Source: SYAC01 sp046048055 (GTDB taxonomy: Bacteria; Planctomycetota; Phycisphaerae; Phycisphaerales; SM1A02). From it: a stretch of DNA of 25,919 nt. Both the position numbers and the translations under genes were made by a program. Where the stretch lies: contig JBJOGW010000030.1 in assembly GCA_046048055.1 (NCBI GenBank), positions 1 through 25,919 on the forward strand, read 5' to 3'. The notes under the pieces are model-generated. The model made no database searches. It was not told the origin of the DNA and worked only from the letters and a program-made list of their open reading frames with translations. Each line of letters opens with the position of its first letter. Positions within the stretch are counted from its first letter, which is position 1. Positions 15,393 to 23,443 of the stretch are shown here, in pieces.

Positions 15393-18314
15393 TCACTGCG
15401 GACACGGACCAAAGGCCAGCAGCAGCATCGAGATGTCCCCGCCATCCACGGATCCGTTGCCGTCCAGGTCCGCCGGGCATCCCTCGCAGGGACCAAAGCC
15501 GAAGAGCAGCAGCGACAGGTCGCCCGCGTCCACATCGAGGCTGCCATCCAGGTCCGCCGGGCAGGCCACGTCCGCCTCGAACACGGCCCGCAAGGTTCGG
15601 CTGCCGGAGAGATTCACCACCGCCACCGGATCCAGCGGATCCACGGTGCTGTCACCTGCCGCCACGGTGATGTTCCAGTCCTGGGCGCTGTTGTTGTCCC
15701 AGGTCCCACCGCTTCCTCCTTCGGGATTGCTGGTGAAGACCATGCGAAGCACCGTGGTGCCCGCAGGCACCGCATACGTGTACTGCCACCGACCATCCAC
15801 CTGCGTCATGGCCGGGCGCGGCACGATGCGATTGCTCCAGGCGTTGGGCGCGAAGTGCAGGTACACCTGCGACGCACCCTGCAGCGGTCGACCCGCCGGG
15901 TCGTAGGTGATGGTCACGGGCTGACCGGCAACCGGCGGACTGGGACTGGTGGTCACGGCCCCGTAGGTGGGGCCCGCGGTGGCGCTGTCCTCCCAACGCA
16001 CGAACCGGTGGCCCGGCCTCGGCAAGGCGGTCACCGTGACCGGCACTCCGCGGAAGTAGGTTCCGGTCCAGGGCCATGGGTCCTCCGGCACCCCGGTGAC
16101 CAGCGGATCGATCTCCACCGAGTTCACCGTGATCGAGCCAGCCGCCGGATCGCTCACGTCCACCGTGAGTTCCGCCGTGCCGGCCAGGCCGAACTTGCTC
16201 GCGATGTGTCCACGCACCGCGGCCGGCCGCTGCTGGGTGTAACTGCGGACCCGCGCCACCTCGGCATTCCAGTCACCGGGCTGCCGCCATCGACGCACAT
16301 GCTCCGCCATGCCGGGTCCATACGTGGCCACGAAGGCGTCGAGCATCTCGCCCGCCTGGTCCGCCGAGAGCGTGGTGTTGAGCAGGTCGGCGAAGCGGTT
16401 GATGAAGCGGTTCCGGAACTCGACGTTCTCCAGGCTTCGGCGCAGCAGACGCGTGCCCACCTCGTTGTTGCTCCACCACGAGCCGTTGGCCGCCGTGGCG
16501 TGGGCCAGCGTGTCGTGGGCCGGCCCCTGCTCCACGCCGATCACGTAGTTGAAGTTGAGCCCAAGGCCAAAGTCGGTGTCGTAGAGCAGCCAGCGCCAGC
16601 GGCCGTCCAGACGGGGATCCGCGGCAGGCGACAGGTCCGGAGTCACCGCCCGCCACAGCCGCACGTTGTTGCCGGGCCAGTCCGTGTTGCCGCACCAGAT
16701 CTGGTGAATGCTGTAGTCGATGAAGTTGCCCACGTCCACGCGGGCGTCCAGGGCGGCCATGCCGCCAGCACCCGAGTACAGGCCGCTGCCGGCCTTGGCC
16801 AGCACGTCGGAGAAGTCGGCCAGCATGGACTCGTTGCCGCGATCGTGGACCGGCCAGCTGCCGTTGCAGCTGCAGATCTCCAGCTGCGTGAATTCCGTCT
16901 CATCCAGACCGTAGTGATGCAGGTAGAAGCCCTCGTCGAAGCGATCCCGGGCGTTGTGGATGCCCCAGTACTCGCCGTCCAGGAACACCACCACCGGCCG
17001 CACGGACTGGCGATCGAGGCCCGTGGGCGCCGCCACCGAGCTCACGAAGGCGTCGCGAAAGATGGTCTGCCCCCAGTCGTTGCCGCTGTTGCGCAGCAGG
17101 AACGTGTCGAAGGCGGCCACGTCCTTGTCCGGGAAGATGCGGTGGCCAAACGGCACGTTGCCGGAGGCGTTGCGCGAGTAGATCCGCAGGCTCTTGCGAG
17201 GCCGGTTCACGGTGGTGCCGCCATGGATCCGGATGCCCACCTCGCCCTGGAAGGCCAGCGACCCATCCGACTCGTAGAACTCGATGTGCCCCGGACGCTC
17301 CCACGCGGCACCCTCCTGAGCGAAGTTGTTGTACCAGCCGACCACGTAGATGCCCGTGGGACCACTGAAGAGGTTGTCGGGCGAGCTCGAGATGCTCACC
17401 ACCGGAAACGGGTAGCGAGCGGAACCGAGCGGATCGACCAGATAGCTCTGCGTGGTGATGCGGCTCGGCAGCACGTTGGCCTTGAAGAAGCGGGCCCTGA
17501 GCACGTTGATCTTGTACACCTCGCCCAGTGGCTGCTGCCAGCCCTCGTAGTACGGCGCACCGACCGGCTGCTGGTTGGTGGGGATCATCGAGATCCCGTT
17601 GGGCTGTCCCGCCCGGCTGCCCAGCGTGATCGGTCCGGTGTACGCGGAGGAGCTCTCCGTGGGATCCGATCCGTCGAGCGTGTAGCGAAGCGTGGCGCCC
17701 GCCGGCGGCGCGGAGATCGAGACCGTGACCGGGCCCGTGTGCATGCCGCCCGCCACCGAGAAGGTCGGCTGCGGAAGCGTCTCGGTGGGATAGCCGGTGG
17801 TGGTGTTGGCGGCACGGGGCGTGGGCTGCTGGAAGAAGTAGAGCGGCCCCGTTCCATCCGGCTGCCGGCCCATGGAAAGGTCGCGTTCCATCGCCGTGGC
17901 CGGGAACTGGTCCTGCAGCACACCCGAGGCATCCACCAGCGAGAGCACCTCGCCCCCAGCACTGATCGACCAGCTCGCATGGATGTTGGCGCCGCTGGTC
18001 CGGTTCTTGCCGGATGCCCACACCAACAGGTGCTGGCCCGGCTGGATGGTCACATCGCCAAAACGCCACTTGAAGGGATTGCCACTGTCGCTCAGTCCCC
18101 AGTTCAGCAGGCTCACCGGCTGCGAGCCCAGGTTGACCAGCTCCAGCCAATCGCTCGAGTCGCCGTCCTCGTCACGGATCGAGGTGCCGTTGGAGGCGAG
18201 CATCTCGTTGATCCGCACCTGGGCGAGAGCCTCACCCGCCAGCATGATCGCAACGCACGCGGCCAGCATCAGACGCACGGACCGGGACAACGCTTCGCCA
18301 GGACGCATGGCCAT
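15393..18314 (-). CDS. Secreted CotH-kinase-like protein with lamin-tail, chitobiase-type, CBM25-like and dockerin modules
   Basis: A 973-residue secreted multidomain protein. Residues 1-31 are a signal peptide (cleavage after GEALA). Next is a lamin-tail domain (VRINEMLASNGTSI, then SSDWLELVNLG) to about 150. A chitobiase-type beta sandwich follows near 185-245 (ATLRYTLDGSDPTESS). A CotH domain spans about 280-640, with RKSLRIYSR as the basic motif and YDTDFGLG as the metal-binding Asp pair. Further on are a GxFxxW-type repeat (PGHRFVRWEDSA) and a CBM25-like starch-binding module (VYLHFAPNAWSN, then WDNNSAQDWNITV). It ends in two dockerin repeats (CPADLDGSLDVDAGDLSLLL and CPADLDGNGSVDGGDISMLL). 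Known CotH proteins are atypical kinases that phosphorylate extracellular or coat proteins; the target here is unknown. A second in-frame ATG lies at 18308. It is divergent from the DUF1592 gene. Confidence 0.85.
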   Translation of the reverse strand: MAMRPGEALSRSVRLMLAACVAIMLAGEALAQVRINEMLASNGTSIRDEDGDSSDWLELVNLGSQPVSLLNWGLSDSGNPFKWRFGDVTIQPGQHLLVWASGKNRTSGANIHASWSISAGGEVLSLVDASGVLQDQFPATAMERDLSMGRQPDGTGPLYFFQQPTPRAANTTTGYPTETLPQPTFSVAGGMHTGPVTVSISAPPAGATLRYTLDGSDPTESSSAYTGPITLGSRAGQPNGISMIPTNQQPVGAPYYEGWQQPLGEVYKINVLRARFFKANVLPSRITTQSYLVDPLGSARYPFPVVSISSSPDNLFSGPTGIYVVGWYNNFAQEGAAWERPGHIEFYESDGSLAFQGEVGIRIHGGTTVNRPRKSLRIYSRNASGNVPFGHRIFPDKDVAAFDTFLLRNSGNDWGQTIFRDAFVSSVAAPTGLDRQSVRPVVVFLDGEYWGIHNARDRFDEGFYLHHYGLDETEFTQLEICSCNGSWPVHDRGNESMLADFSDVLAKAGSGLYSGAGGMAALDARVDVGNFIDYSIHQIWCGNTDWPGNNVRLWRAVTPDLSPAADPRLDGRWRWLLYDTDFGLGLNFNYVIGVEQGPAHDTLAHATAANGSWWSNNEVGTRLLRRSLENVEFRNRFINRFADLLNTTLSADQAGEMLDAFVATYGPGMAEHVRRWRQPGDWNAEVARVRSYTQQRPAAVRGHIASKFGLAGTAELTVDVSDPAAGSITVNSVEIDPLVTGVPEDPWPWTGTYFRGVPVTVTALPRPGHRFVRWEDSATAGPTYGAVTTSPSPPVAGQPVTITYDPAGRPLQGASQVYLHFAPNAWSNRIVPRPAMTQVDGRWQYTYAVPAGTTVLRMVFTSNPEGGSGGTWDNNSAQDWNITVAAGDSTVDPLDPVAVVNLSGSRTLRAVFEADVACPADLDGSLDVDAGDLSLLLFGFGPCEGCPADLDGNGSVDGGDISMLLLAFGPCPQ

Positions 18315-18345
18315 GACATATAGCCCCTTTGCAGACCCTGAACAA

Positions 18346-18376
18346 CCGAAATCGGACCAGTTGGCGGTGATTTCGG
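18346..18376. promoter_or_regulatory. Dyad between the divergent CotH and DUF1592 genes
   Basis: CCGAAATC at 18346-18353 and GATTTCGG at 18369-18376 are perfect inverted repeats separated by 15 bases, with a further CCAGTTGG dyad inside. The 107-base gap must carry both promoters, so this is a candidate shared operator. On the minus strand, TATATG at 18317-18322 resembles a -10 box very close to the CotH start. Confidence 0.4.
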
Positions 18377-18421
18377 CACCGGCTGGCTGAATCCCGGGCG
18401 TTTCCCCCTACCATCGCCGCC

Positions 18422-20182
18422 ATGGCTCGATCGGCCCTGCTGGCGATCCTGAGCGTGCTGTGGGGAAGCGTGGCCGCATGGGCGGGCGATGGCGGCGACC
18501 TGATCCAGGATCACTGCCTTGGCTGCCACAGTGGCGCCCGTGCGTCCGGCGACTTTGATGCCGTCGGGTTCCTGGAGCGAGCCCGCCAGGATGCGCTCAC
18601 GATCCAGGACCGGGCGACCTGGTCCCGCGTGGTGGACCGCCTGCGTGCCCGCGACATGCCACCACGCGACGAGGAGGACCGTCCCACCGAGGCGATGTAC
18701 CGCACCATGGCCGAGTGGGCTGCGGCCAGGCTGCCGGAGTCGCCGCCAGCCAGCGGCCTGCGACGACTCACGCGCGACGAATACGCACGCTGCGTGGAGG
18801 CCATCTTCGACGTGCACCTGGATGCGGAGCGTGTGCTGCCCCCCGATGAGATCGGCGATGGCTTCGACAACAACGTGGACATGCAGACCATGTCGCCGCT
18901 GCTCCTGGAGCGGCTGCTCGACGCGGCGGAGCTGGTGGCCGCGCAGGCCGTGCATGGCGGCCCAAAGGGACCATCCGCGTGGCTCGTTCGGCTTCAGGAC
19001 CGCCAGGCCGCCTCGCCACCCACCACGCTGCACCATGAGGTGATGCGCATCCTTCGGGAGACCTGGCGACGGCCTGCGGACTCCGCCGATGCGGACCGCA
19101 TGCTGATGGCCGCCCGTCGCACGCTGGGGCCGCAGGCCACCGCGCTGGACACGCTGCGATTCGTCATCACGGCGGCCCTCTGCAGCCCTCGATTCCTGTT
19201 CCGATCCGAGAGCGTGTCATCCCACGATGACGCCTTCGAGCGGGCCACGCGGCTCTCGTTCCTGCTGTGGGGAACGGGTCCTGATGACGCGTTGCTGCAG
19301 GTGGCCGCGCAGGGCAGGCTGGATACCCCCGCTGGACTGCAAGCGACCGCCGCGGCCATGCTGACGGACCCTCGCTCGCGCGCCATGGCCCATCGCTTCG
19401 GCGTGCAGTGGCTTCAGGTGGATCGCCTTCTCGAGCACGAGCCCGATCCCAAGCGCTTTCCCGGGATGGATCGCAAGGCACGGCTGGCGATCATGCAGGA
19501 CACCACGACCGCGCTGCATCAGGCCATCGTGGTCAACCGACCGCTCGCCGATCTGGTGGCCGGCACGCCGGACCAGCCCGGCCTTGCCTTGCAGCGGAGC
19601 GTGCTCATGGCCACCAGCCATCCCACCCGCACCTCGCCGGTCAAGCGCGGCAAGTGGGTGCTCGAGGTGCTTCTGGACCAGCCGCCACCTCCGGCGCCCC
19701 CGGGCGTTCCAAGCCTGGAGAAGAGTTCCGAAGGCACGCAGGGCCTGAGCGTTCGGCAAGTGATGGAACGCCATCGCAGCGATCCCGACTGCGCCGCCTG
19801 CCATCGCACCATGGACGGCTACGGACTGGCCATGGAGCGGCTCGATGCAGTGGGCAATCCGCGGGACCGCGACGGCGATGCCGAGATCGACGATTCGGCC
19901 GAACTCCCGGATGGGTCCACGATCCGGGGTGCCGCGCAACTTGGCGCGTGGTTGGCGCAGCAACCCGCCGTGCGGCGATCCTTCGTCCGGCATCTGATGA
20001 CCTACGCCCTGGGCCGGAGCCTTCGGCGAGCCGATCAGGCCCAGGTCGACGACATCGTGGCACGCCTGGGACCCACGGCGGGCGCCCGCGACTGCCTGAT
20101 GCAGGTGGTTCTCTCTCCGGCGTTCAGCGGCCTCGCCCACACCGCCGACTCCCCCAGCGGACCGATTGGAGGCCTGCCATGA
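18422..20182 (+). CDS. PSCyt1/DUF1587-DUF1592-DUF1588-DUF1585 c-type cytochrome
   Basis: A 586-residue exported protein, shorter than the usual 700-900 residues of this planctomycete family. A signal peptide ends near residue 21 (AAWAGDGG). The PSCyt1 haem motif CLGCH follows at about residue 32, then DUF1587 (LRRLTRDEYARCVEAIFDV, then FDNNVDMQ), DUF1595-like (LRFVITAALCSPRFLFRSE), DUF1592 (ATRLSFLLWGTGPDDALL), DUF1588 (SHPTRTSPVKRGKWVLEVLL, with a second CAACH at about 459) and DUF1585 (VRRSFVRHLMTYALGRSLRR). The two CxxCH motifs suggest a dihaem periplasmic protein. The family almost always occurs beside a DUF1552 gene, as here, and has been linked only loosely to redox or polysaccharide processes. 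Its stop overlaps the DUF1552 start (ATGA). Confidence 0.9.
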   Translation: MARSALLAILSVLWGSVAAWAGDGGDLIQDHCLGCHSGARASGDFDAVGFLERARQDALTIQDRATWSRVVDRLRARDMPPRDEEDRPTEAMYRTMAEWAAARLPESPPASGLRRLTRDEYARCVEAIFDVHLDAERVLPPDEIGDGFDNNVDMQTMSPLLLERLLDAAELVAAQAVHGGPKGPSAWLVRLQDRQAASPPTTLHHEVMRILRETWRRPADSADADRMLMAARRTLGPQATALDTLRFVITAALCSPRFLFRSESVSSHDDAFERATRLSFLLWGTGPDDALLQVAAQGRLDTPAGLQATAAAMLTDPRSRAMAHRFGVQWLQVDRLLEHEPDPKRFPGMDRKARLAIMQDTTTALHQAIVVNRPLADLVAGTPDQPGLALQRSVLMATSHPTRTSPVKRGKWVLEVLLDQPPPPAPPGVPSLEKSSEGTQGLSVRQVMERHRSDPDCAACHRTMDGYGLAMERLDAVGNPRDRDGDAEIDDSAELPDGSTIRGAAQLGAWLAQQPAVRRSFVRHLMTYALGRSLRRADQAQVDDIVARLGPTAGARDCLMQVVLSPAFSGLAHTADSPSGPIGGLP

Positions 20183-21507
20183 ACCCACGCTCCGTGCTTC
20201 ATCGTCGCACCCTGCTCAAGGGGCTTGGCGCCAGCGTGGCCCTGCCATGGCTGGAGTCGCTGGCTCCGGCCGCCCGCGCGGCCACCACTGCCGCCGAACC
20301 ACCCACGCGGATGGCTTTCGTCTTCCTGCCAAACGGTGTGCACGCGCCGGACTGGCTGCCGGACCCGGCGGCGGGATCCGATGCCCTGAGTCCCCTGCTT
20401 GAACCGCTTGCGCCGTTCCGTCGCGACATCACCGTCATCTCGGGGCTGGCCCACAACAACGCCCGGGCGCTGGGCGATGGCCCGGGCGACCACGCCCGAA
20501 GCGGAGCCTGCTTCCTGACCGGTGTGCATCCCACCAAGACCGCCGGGGCGGACTTTCGGGCCGGTGTGAGCGTGGATCAGGTGGCCGCCGGCGCCATCGG
20601 CACGCGCACCATGCTTGCCAGTCTGGAGCTCGGAATCGAAGGCGGCGGTCGCAGCGGCAACTGCGACTCGGGCTACGCGTGCGCCTACAGCAGCAACATC
20701 TCGTGGCGGGCCCCGGACAAGCCCACCTCCAAGGAGACCCGGCCACGTGCCGTGTTCGAGCGGCTCTTCGGCGACCAGCGTGACCCGCGGGCCGCCGCCC
20801 AGCGCCGCGCCACGCGCCGCAGCGTGCTGGACCTGTGCATCGACGAGGCCCGGACCATGCGCCGCAGCCTGGCCGCCAACGAGGCGGAGCGGCTCGAGGA
20901 CTACCTGCAGGGCGTCCGCGACCTGGAGCATCGACTGGAGCGGTACGAGCGCATCGACGCGGCGAGCCGCGATCCGGTGCCCGAGCCGGCCGAGTCACCC
21001 GCGACCTACCACGAGCACTTCGACCTGATGGCTGACCTCATGGTGGCCGCCTTCCGCACCGACCGCACGCGGATCGTCACCTTCATGATGGGCAACGAGG
21101 GAAGCAACCGCGCCTACCGCGAGATCGGCATCCGCGACGGACACCATCACCTGACCCACCACGGCGACAATCCCGAGATGATCGAGCAGGTGCGGCAGAT
21201 CAATCTCTATCACGCCCGGCTGTTCGCCGGCTTCCTGGAGAGGCTCGCGGCCGTGCGCGAGGGCGGCGGCACGCTGCTGGACCGCAGCATGATCGTGTTC
21301 GGCGGCGGCATCAGCGACGGCAATCGACACAATCACGAGCAGCTTCCGGTGGTGCTGGCCGGCCGCGGCGGCGGGCTCTCGCCCGGAGGCAATCTGGTGC
21401 TGCCGGCCGAGACACCCATGTGCAACCTGCACCTGGACCTGCTTGCCCGCATGGGGGTGCAGGCGGAACGCTTCGGCGACAGCACCGGGCGGATCCGCGG
21501 CGTCTAG
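20179..21507 (+). CDS. DUF1552 protein with Tat signal
   Basis: A 442-residue protein. The ATG at 20179 overlaps the stop of the DUF1592 gene by four bases and has TTGGAGG seven bases upstream, so translation is coupled. The N-terminus HRRTLLKGLGASVALPWLES is a twin-arginine signal, meaning export in folded form. The body shows the DUF1552 pattern: MAFVFLPNGVHAPDW, DHARSGACFLTGVHP, SLELGIEGGG, a helical middle (LEDYLQGVRDLEHRLERYE) and FMMGNEGSNRAYREIGI followed by HHHLTHHG. SMIVFGGGISDGNRHNHEQLPVVLAG recalls the alkaline-phosphatase/sulfatase-like fold of the related DUF1501 proteins. Conserved His and Asp residues suggest metal binding. The molecular function is not established. It presumably works with the upstream cytochrome. 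Confidence 0.9.
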   Translation: MNPRSVLHRRTLLKGLGASVALPWLESLAPAARAATTAAEPPTRMAFVFLPNGVHAPDWLPDPAAGSDALSPLLEPLAPFRRDITVISGLAHNNARALGDGPGDHARSGACFLTGVHPTKTAGADFRAGVSVDQVAAGAIGTRTMLASLELGIEGGGRSGNCDSGYACAYSSNISWRAPDKPTSKETRPRAVFERLFGDQRDPRAAAQRRATRRSVLDLCIDEARTMRRSLAANEAERLEDYLQGVRDLEHRLERYERIDAASRDPVPEPAESPATYHEHFDLMADLMVAAFRTDRTRIVTFMMGNEGSNRAYREIGIRDGHHHLTHHGDNPEMIEQVRQINLYHARLFAGFLERLAAVREGGGTLLDRSMIVFGGGISDGNRHNHEQLPVVLAGRGGGLSPGGNLVLPAETPMCNLHLDLLARMGVQAERFGDSTGRIRGV

Positions 21508-21624
21508 GCGCAAGGGGCCGCCCTGCCCACGGGGCTGAGGGACGCGTGTCACTTCGGCCTCACGGCTCGATGCGGGAACCACCGCGTCGCCCACCGCCTG
21601 GCTGAACACCATCCGTAGCCCCCT

Positions 21625-21641
21625 GGCCCCAATCCGGGGCC
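21625..21641 (+). terminator. Hairpin downstream of the DUF1552 gene
   Basis: GGCCCC at 21625-21630 and GGGGCC at 21636-21641 form a six-bp GC stem with an AATCC loop, about 117 bases after the DUF1552 stop. There is no T-run. It is the only strong stem between that stop and the next gene's leader, so it is a candidate transcript end. Confidence 0.3.
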
Positions 21642-21695
21642 CAACCGCCATCTCGGTCTGCAGCGGCGCCATGTGAGCCGCAGGAGCGATGCCGA

Positions 21696-21757
21696 AAACC
21701 TGCAAAACATCGGAGTCAGGGCTCCCGCAATGCAATCGCCGATCCGCTTGCAGGTTT
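21696..21757 (+). promoter_or_regulatory. Long hairpin/dyad in the leader of the dockerin esterase
   Basis: AAACCTGCAA (21696-21705) is the exact reverse complement of TTGCAGGTTT (21748-21757). Inside it, ATCGG (21709-21713) pairs with CCGAT (21739-21743). The structure ends seven bases before the ATG at 21765. The only ribosome-binding-like bases (AGG at 21752-21754) are inside the right arm, so the folded RNA would mask them. It could equally be a two-half-site operator. Confidence 0.45.
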
Positions 21758-21764
21758 ACTTCGC

Positions 21765-22853
21765 ATGAGCCCAAGCCACCCATCTCGAAAGCGGGTCCTG
21801 AGCCTGCTCGTGGCCGGTGCCCTTGCATCTGCGGCCTCGGCGCAGTGGGTCACCGCGCCGGTGACCGCACCCGGTGTGCAGTACCGCACCTTCGAGAGTC
21901 TGGCCGCCGGCACCACGGTCAGCTTTCATGTCTACCTGCCACCGCAGTACCAGACGGACTCCGCCCGCAACTTTCCGTTGCTGGTGTGGCTCCACGGCTC
22001 CGGTGACGGCACGCTCGGCATTCCATGGCTCTCGTCGTACTTCGGCTCGGCCATGGCACAGGGAACGATCCCGCCCATGATCGTTCTCTTTCCCAACGGC
22101 ATGCCCGAGAGCATGTGGTGTGACTCGAAGAACGGGCTGGTGCCCATGGAACAGGTGGTGATCCAGGACCTGCTGCCGCACGTGGACGAGAACTTCCGCA
22201 CGATGGGTGGTCGGTACCGGATCCTGGAGGGCTTCAGCATGGGCGGCCACGGCACCGGTCGCCTTGGATTTCGCCGAACCGATCTCTTCGCGGGCGTGTC
22301 CATGCTGGGCGCGGGTCCGTTGCAGGACGACTTCATGGATGCCCCCGCGGGCTCCAACACGTCTCCGGCCATGCGTGAACGCATCTACCGCAACGTGTGG
22401 GGCAGTGATCCCGCCTACTACACGCTGCAGCACCCCAAGACGGTTGTCACCACCCAGGCTGCGGCCGTGATCAGCCGCGGCACCGTGGTCCGTCTTGGCA
22501 TCGGATCCATGGACACGCTCGTGCCCATGAACCAGGACTTTGCCGCGCACCTTGCCACGCTGGAGGTGCCGCACACATTCACGGTGGCGTCTGGCGTGGG
22601 CCACTCGGTCAGCGACCTGCTGCCGGCGCTCGGCACGGCCAACTGGGCCTTCTACAACGCCGCGCTGGCCCAGGCATGTCGGCCGATCGAGGATCTGGAT
22701 GGCTCGGGCACGGTGGACGCTGGCGACATCGGAGCCATGCTGCTTGCGTTCGGCATGCAGGATGCTGCCTCGGATCTTGACCAGGACAGCATGGTGACAG
22801 CCGGCGACCTCGGCCTGCTCCTGCTCGCATTCGGCACGGGGTGCGGCAACTGA
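21765..22853 (+). CDS. Secreted alpha/beta-hydrolase esterase with C-terminal dockerin repeats
   Basis: A 362-residue exported protein. The signal peptide is cleaved after about ASAASA (residue 26). The alpha/beta-hydrolase domain spans about 38-300. It has WLHGSGDG (oxyanion region), the nucleophile elbow GFSMGG with Ser158, Asp250 in GSMDTLVP and His280 in GVGHSV, so the catalytic triad is complete. The fold resembles the esterase-D/feruloyl-esterase/polyhydroxyalkanoate-depolymerase group; the substrate is unknown, but a carbohydrate ester is plausible given the dockerin. Residues 310-362 are two dockerin-like calcium-binding repeats (DLDGSGTVDAGDIGAMLLAF and DLDQDSMVTAGDLGLLLLAF), the second less canonical, ending in CGN. 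No Shine-Dalgarno sequence is free upstream. The gene stands alone between the DUF1552 unit and the IS remnants. Confidence 0.85.
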   Translation: MSPSHPSRKRVLSLLVAGALASAASAQWVTAPVTAPGVQYRTFESLAAGTTVSFHVYLPPQYQTDSARNFPLLVWLHGSGDGTLGIPWLSSYFGSAMAQGTIPPMIVLFPNGMPESMWCDSKNGLVPMEQVVIQDLLPHVDENFRTMGGRYRILEGFSMGGHGTGRLGFRRTDLFAGVSMLGAGPLQDDFMDAPAGSNTSPAMRERIYRNVWGSDPAYYTLQHPKTVVTTQAAAVISRGTVVRLGIGSMDTLVPMNQDFAAHLATLEVPHTFTVASGVGHSVSDLLPALGTANWAFYNAALAQACRPIEDLDGSGTVDAGDIGAMLLAFGMQDAASDLDQDSMVTAGDLGLLLLAFGTGCGN

Positions 22854-23042
22854 TCGCGGATCCGGCGAGAGGCCAGACACGGCCCATCCGGACGCCGCGC
22901 TGACCGACACAGCCTGAACGCTGCAGGATTCGCCGGCATGGGCACAGCAGGAATCCGCGCCCTCGTCTCGGGCTGCGCCCGCCCGCCCCACGGGCCTGGC
23001 CCGCAAAGCGGCATCGCGCCGAGCTCAGAAGTTTCCCAAACT

Positions 23043-23315
23043 TCAGGTATGGGCGGCCTCCCGTAGGATCGCCTTGTCCAGTTCCGCGTCGGCGAGCAGC
23101 CGCTTCAGCCTTGCGTTCTCCTGTTCGAGGGTCTTCAGGCGCTTGGCCTGATCCACCTTCAGGCCGCCGTACTCCTTCCGCCACCGAAAGTACGTCGCGT
23201 CGGTGACTCCCAGCAGCTTGCACACCGCCGCCATCGTGCTCCCCCGAGCGAGCTCGACGTCCGCCTGCCTCAGCTTGTCGACGATCTCCTCCGCCTTGAA
23301 ACGCTTGCCTGGCAT
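23043..23315 (-). CDS. IS3-family transposase OrfA (HTH)
   Basis: A 90-residue protein with the HTH_Tnp_1 fold: KRFKAEEIVDKLRQADVELA, then STMAAVCKLLGVTDATYFRW as the helix-turn-helix. A leucine-zipper region follows (QAKRLKTLEQENARLKRLLA). This is the DNA-binding partner that, fused to OrfB by -1 frameshifting, makes the active IS3 transposase. AGGAGGT lies seven bases before the ATG. The frame stops (TGA) after EAAHT, but the same frame continues with SLGNF and another stop. GNF is the usual OrfA ending, so the early stop is probably a late mutation costing only the last residues. The matching orfB is not downstream on this strand. OrfA alone may still act as a repressor of related elements. 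Confidence 0.85.
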   Translation of the reverse strand: MPGKRFKAEEIVDKLRQADVELARGSTMAAVCKLLGVTDATYFRWRKEYGGLKVDQAKRLKTLEQENARLKRLLADAELDKAILREAAHT

Positions 23316-23319
23316 GGCC

Positions 23320-23382
23320 TGACCTCCTGAAATGCGCCAGACACCAAGATCCGGCTTGGTACGGTTTCAGGGGGGAAGGTCA
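23320..23382 (-). repeat. IS left inverted repeat and leader hairpin over the orfA ribosome-binding site
   Basis: On the minus strand the terminal TGACCTTCCCCCCTGAAA can pair with TTTCAGGAGGTCA in front of orfA, and CCAAG/CTTGG forms an inner stem at 23344-23359. The right arm contains the AGGAGG ribosome-binding site. Only a transcript entering from outside the element would contain both arms, so the fold would block translation from read-through RNA. Confidence 0.5.
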
Positions 23383-23384
23383 TG

Positions 23385-23411
23385 AAAGAGGTGGCAAAGG
23401 GGGAATTCTGA
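23385..23411 (+). pseudogene. 3' remnant of an IS3-type orfA
   Basis: Eight codons (KEVAKGEF) and a stop remain, matching the C-terminus usual for IS407-type OrfA. It is in the +1 frame relative to orfB, as expected for a -1 frameshift, and GCAAAGGGGGAA at 23394-23405 could be the slippery site. Everything 5' of it was replaced by the inverted end of fragment A. Confidence 0.6.
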
Positions 23412-23443
23412 GCCCGGCGCGGCGGCGCCGGGCGATCGAGCGC

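Larger units (their letters stand above)
23008..23382 (-). mobile_element. IS3-family (IS407-like) fragment A, left end plus orfA, reading leftward
   Basis: Read on the minus strand, the fragment begins at 23382 with TGACCTTCCCCCCTGAAACC, the TGA-type terminus expected for IS3 elements. A ribosome-binding site and orfA follow, and the similarity continues through the orfA end into the first codons of orfB (TTCTGAGCTCGGCGCG, at about 23013-23028). It then stops, so most of orfB and the right end are missing. The intact terminus abuts fragment B exactly. The left boundary is approximate. Confidence 0.72.

Noticed and set aside
12126..18323. A 2065-codon open frame on the plus strand.
   Set aside because: It runs antisense to hrpA and the CotH gene, which have clear domains. 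Its translation is His/Arg/Gln-rich low complexity, as expected for the complement of GC-rich coding DNA.
20995..21828. A minus-strand frame covering the 21508-21764 gap.
   Set aside because: It is mostly antisense to the DUF1552 gene, has no ribosome-binding site and no recognisable domain. The gap is better explained as a terminator and leader region.
23320..23382. A 63-base miniature inverted-repeat element (TGACCT to AGGTCA).
   Set aside because: The inner TGACCTCC is the reverse complement of the orfA ribosome-binding site, and the outer end is the IS terminus, so the apparent element is the IS leader.
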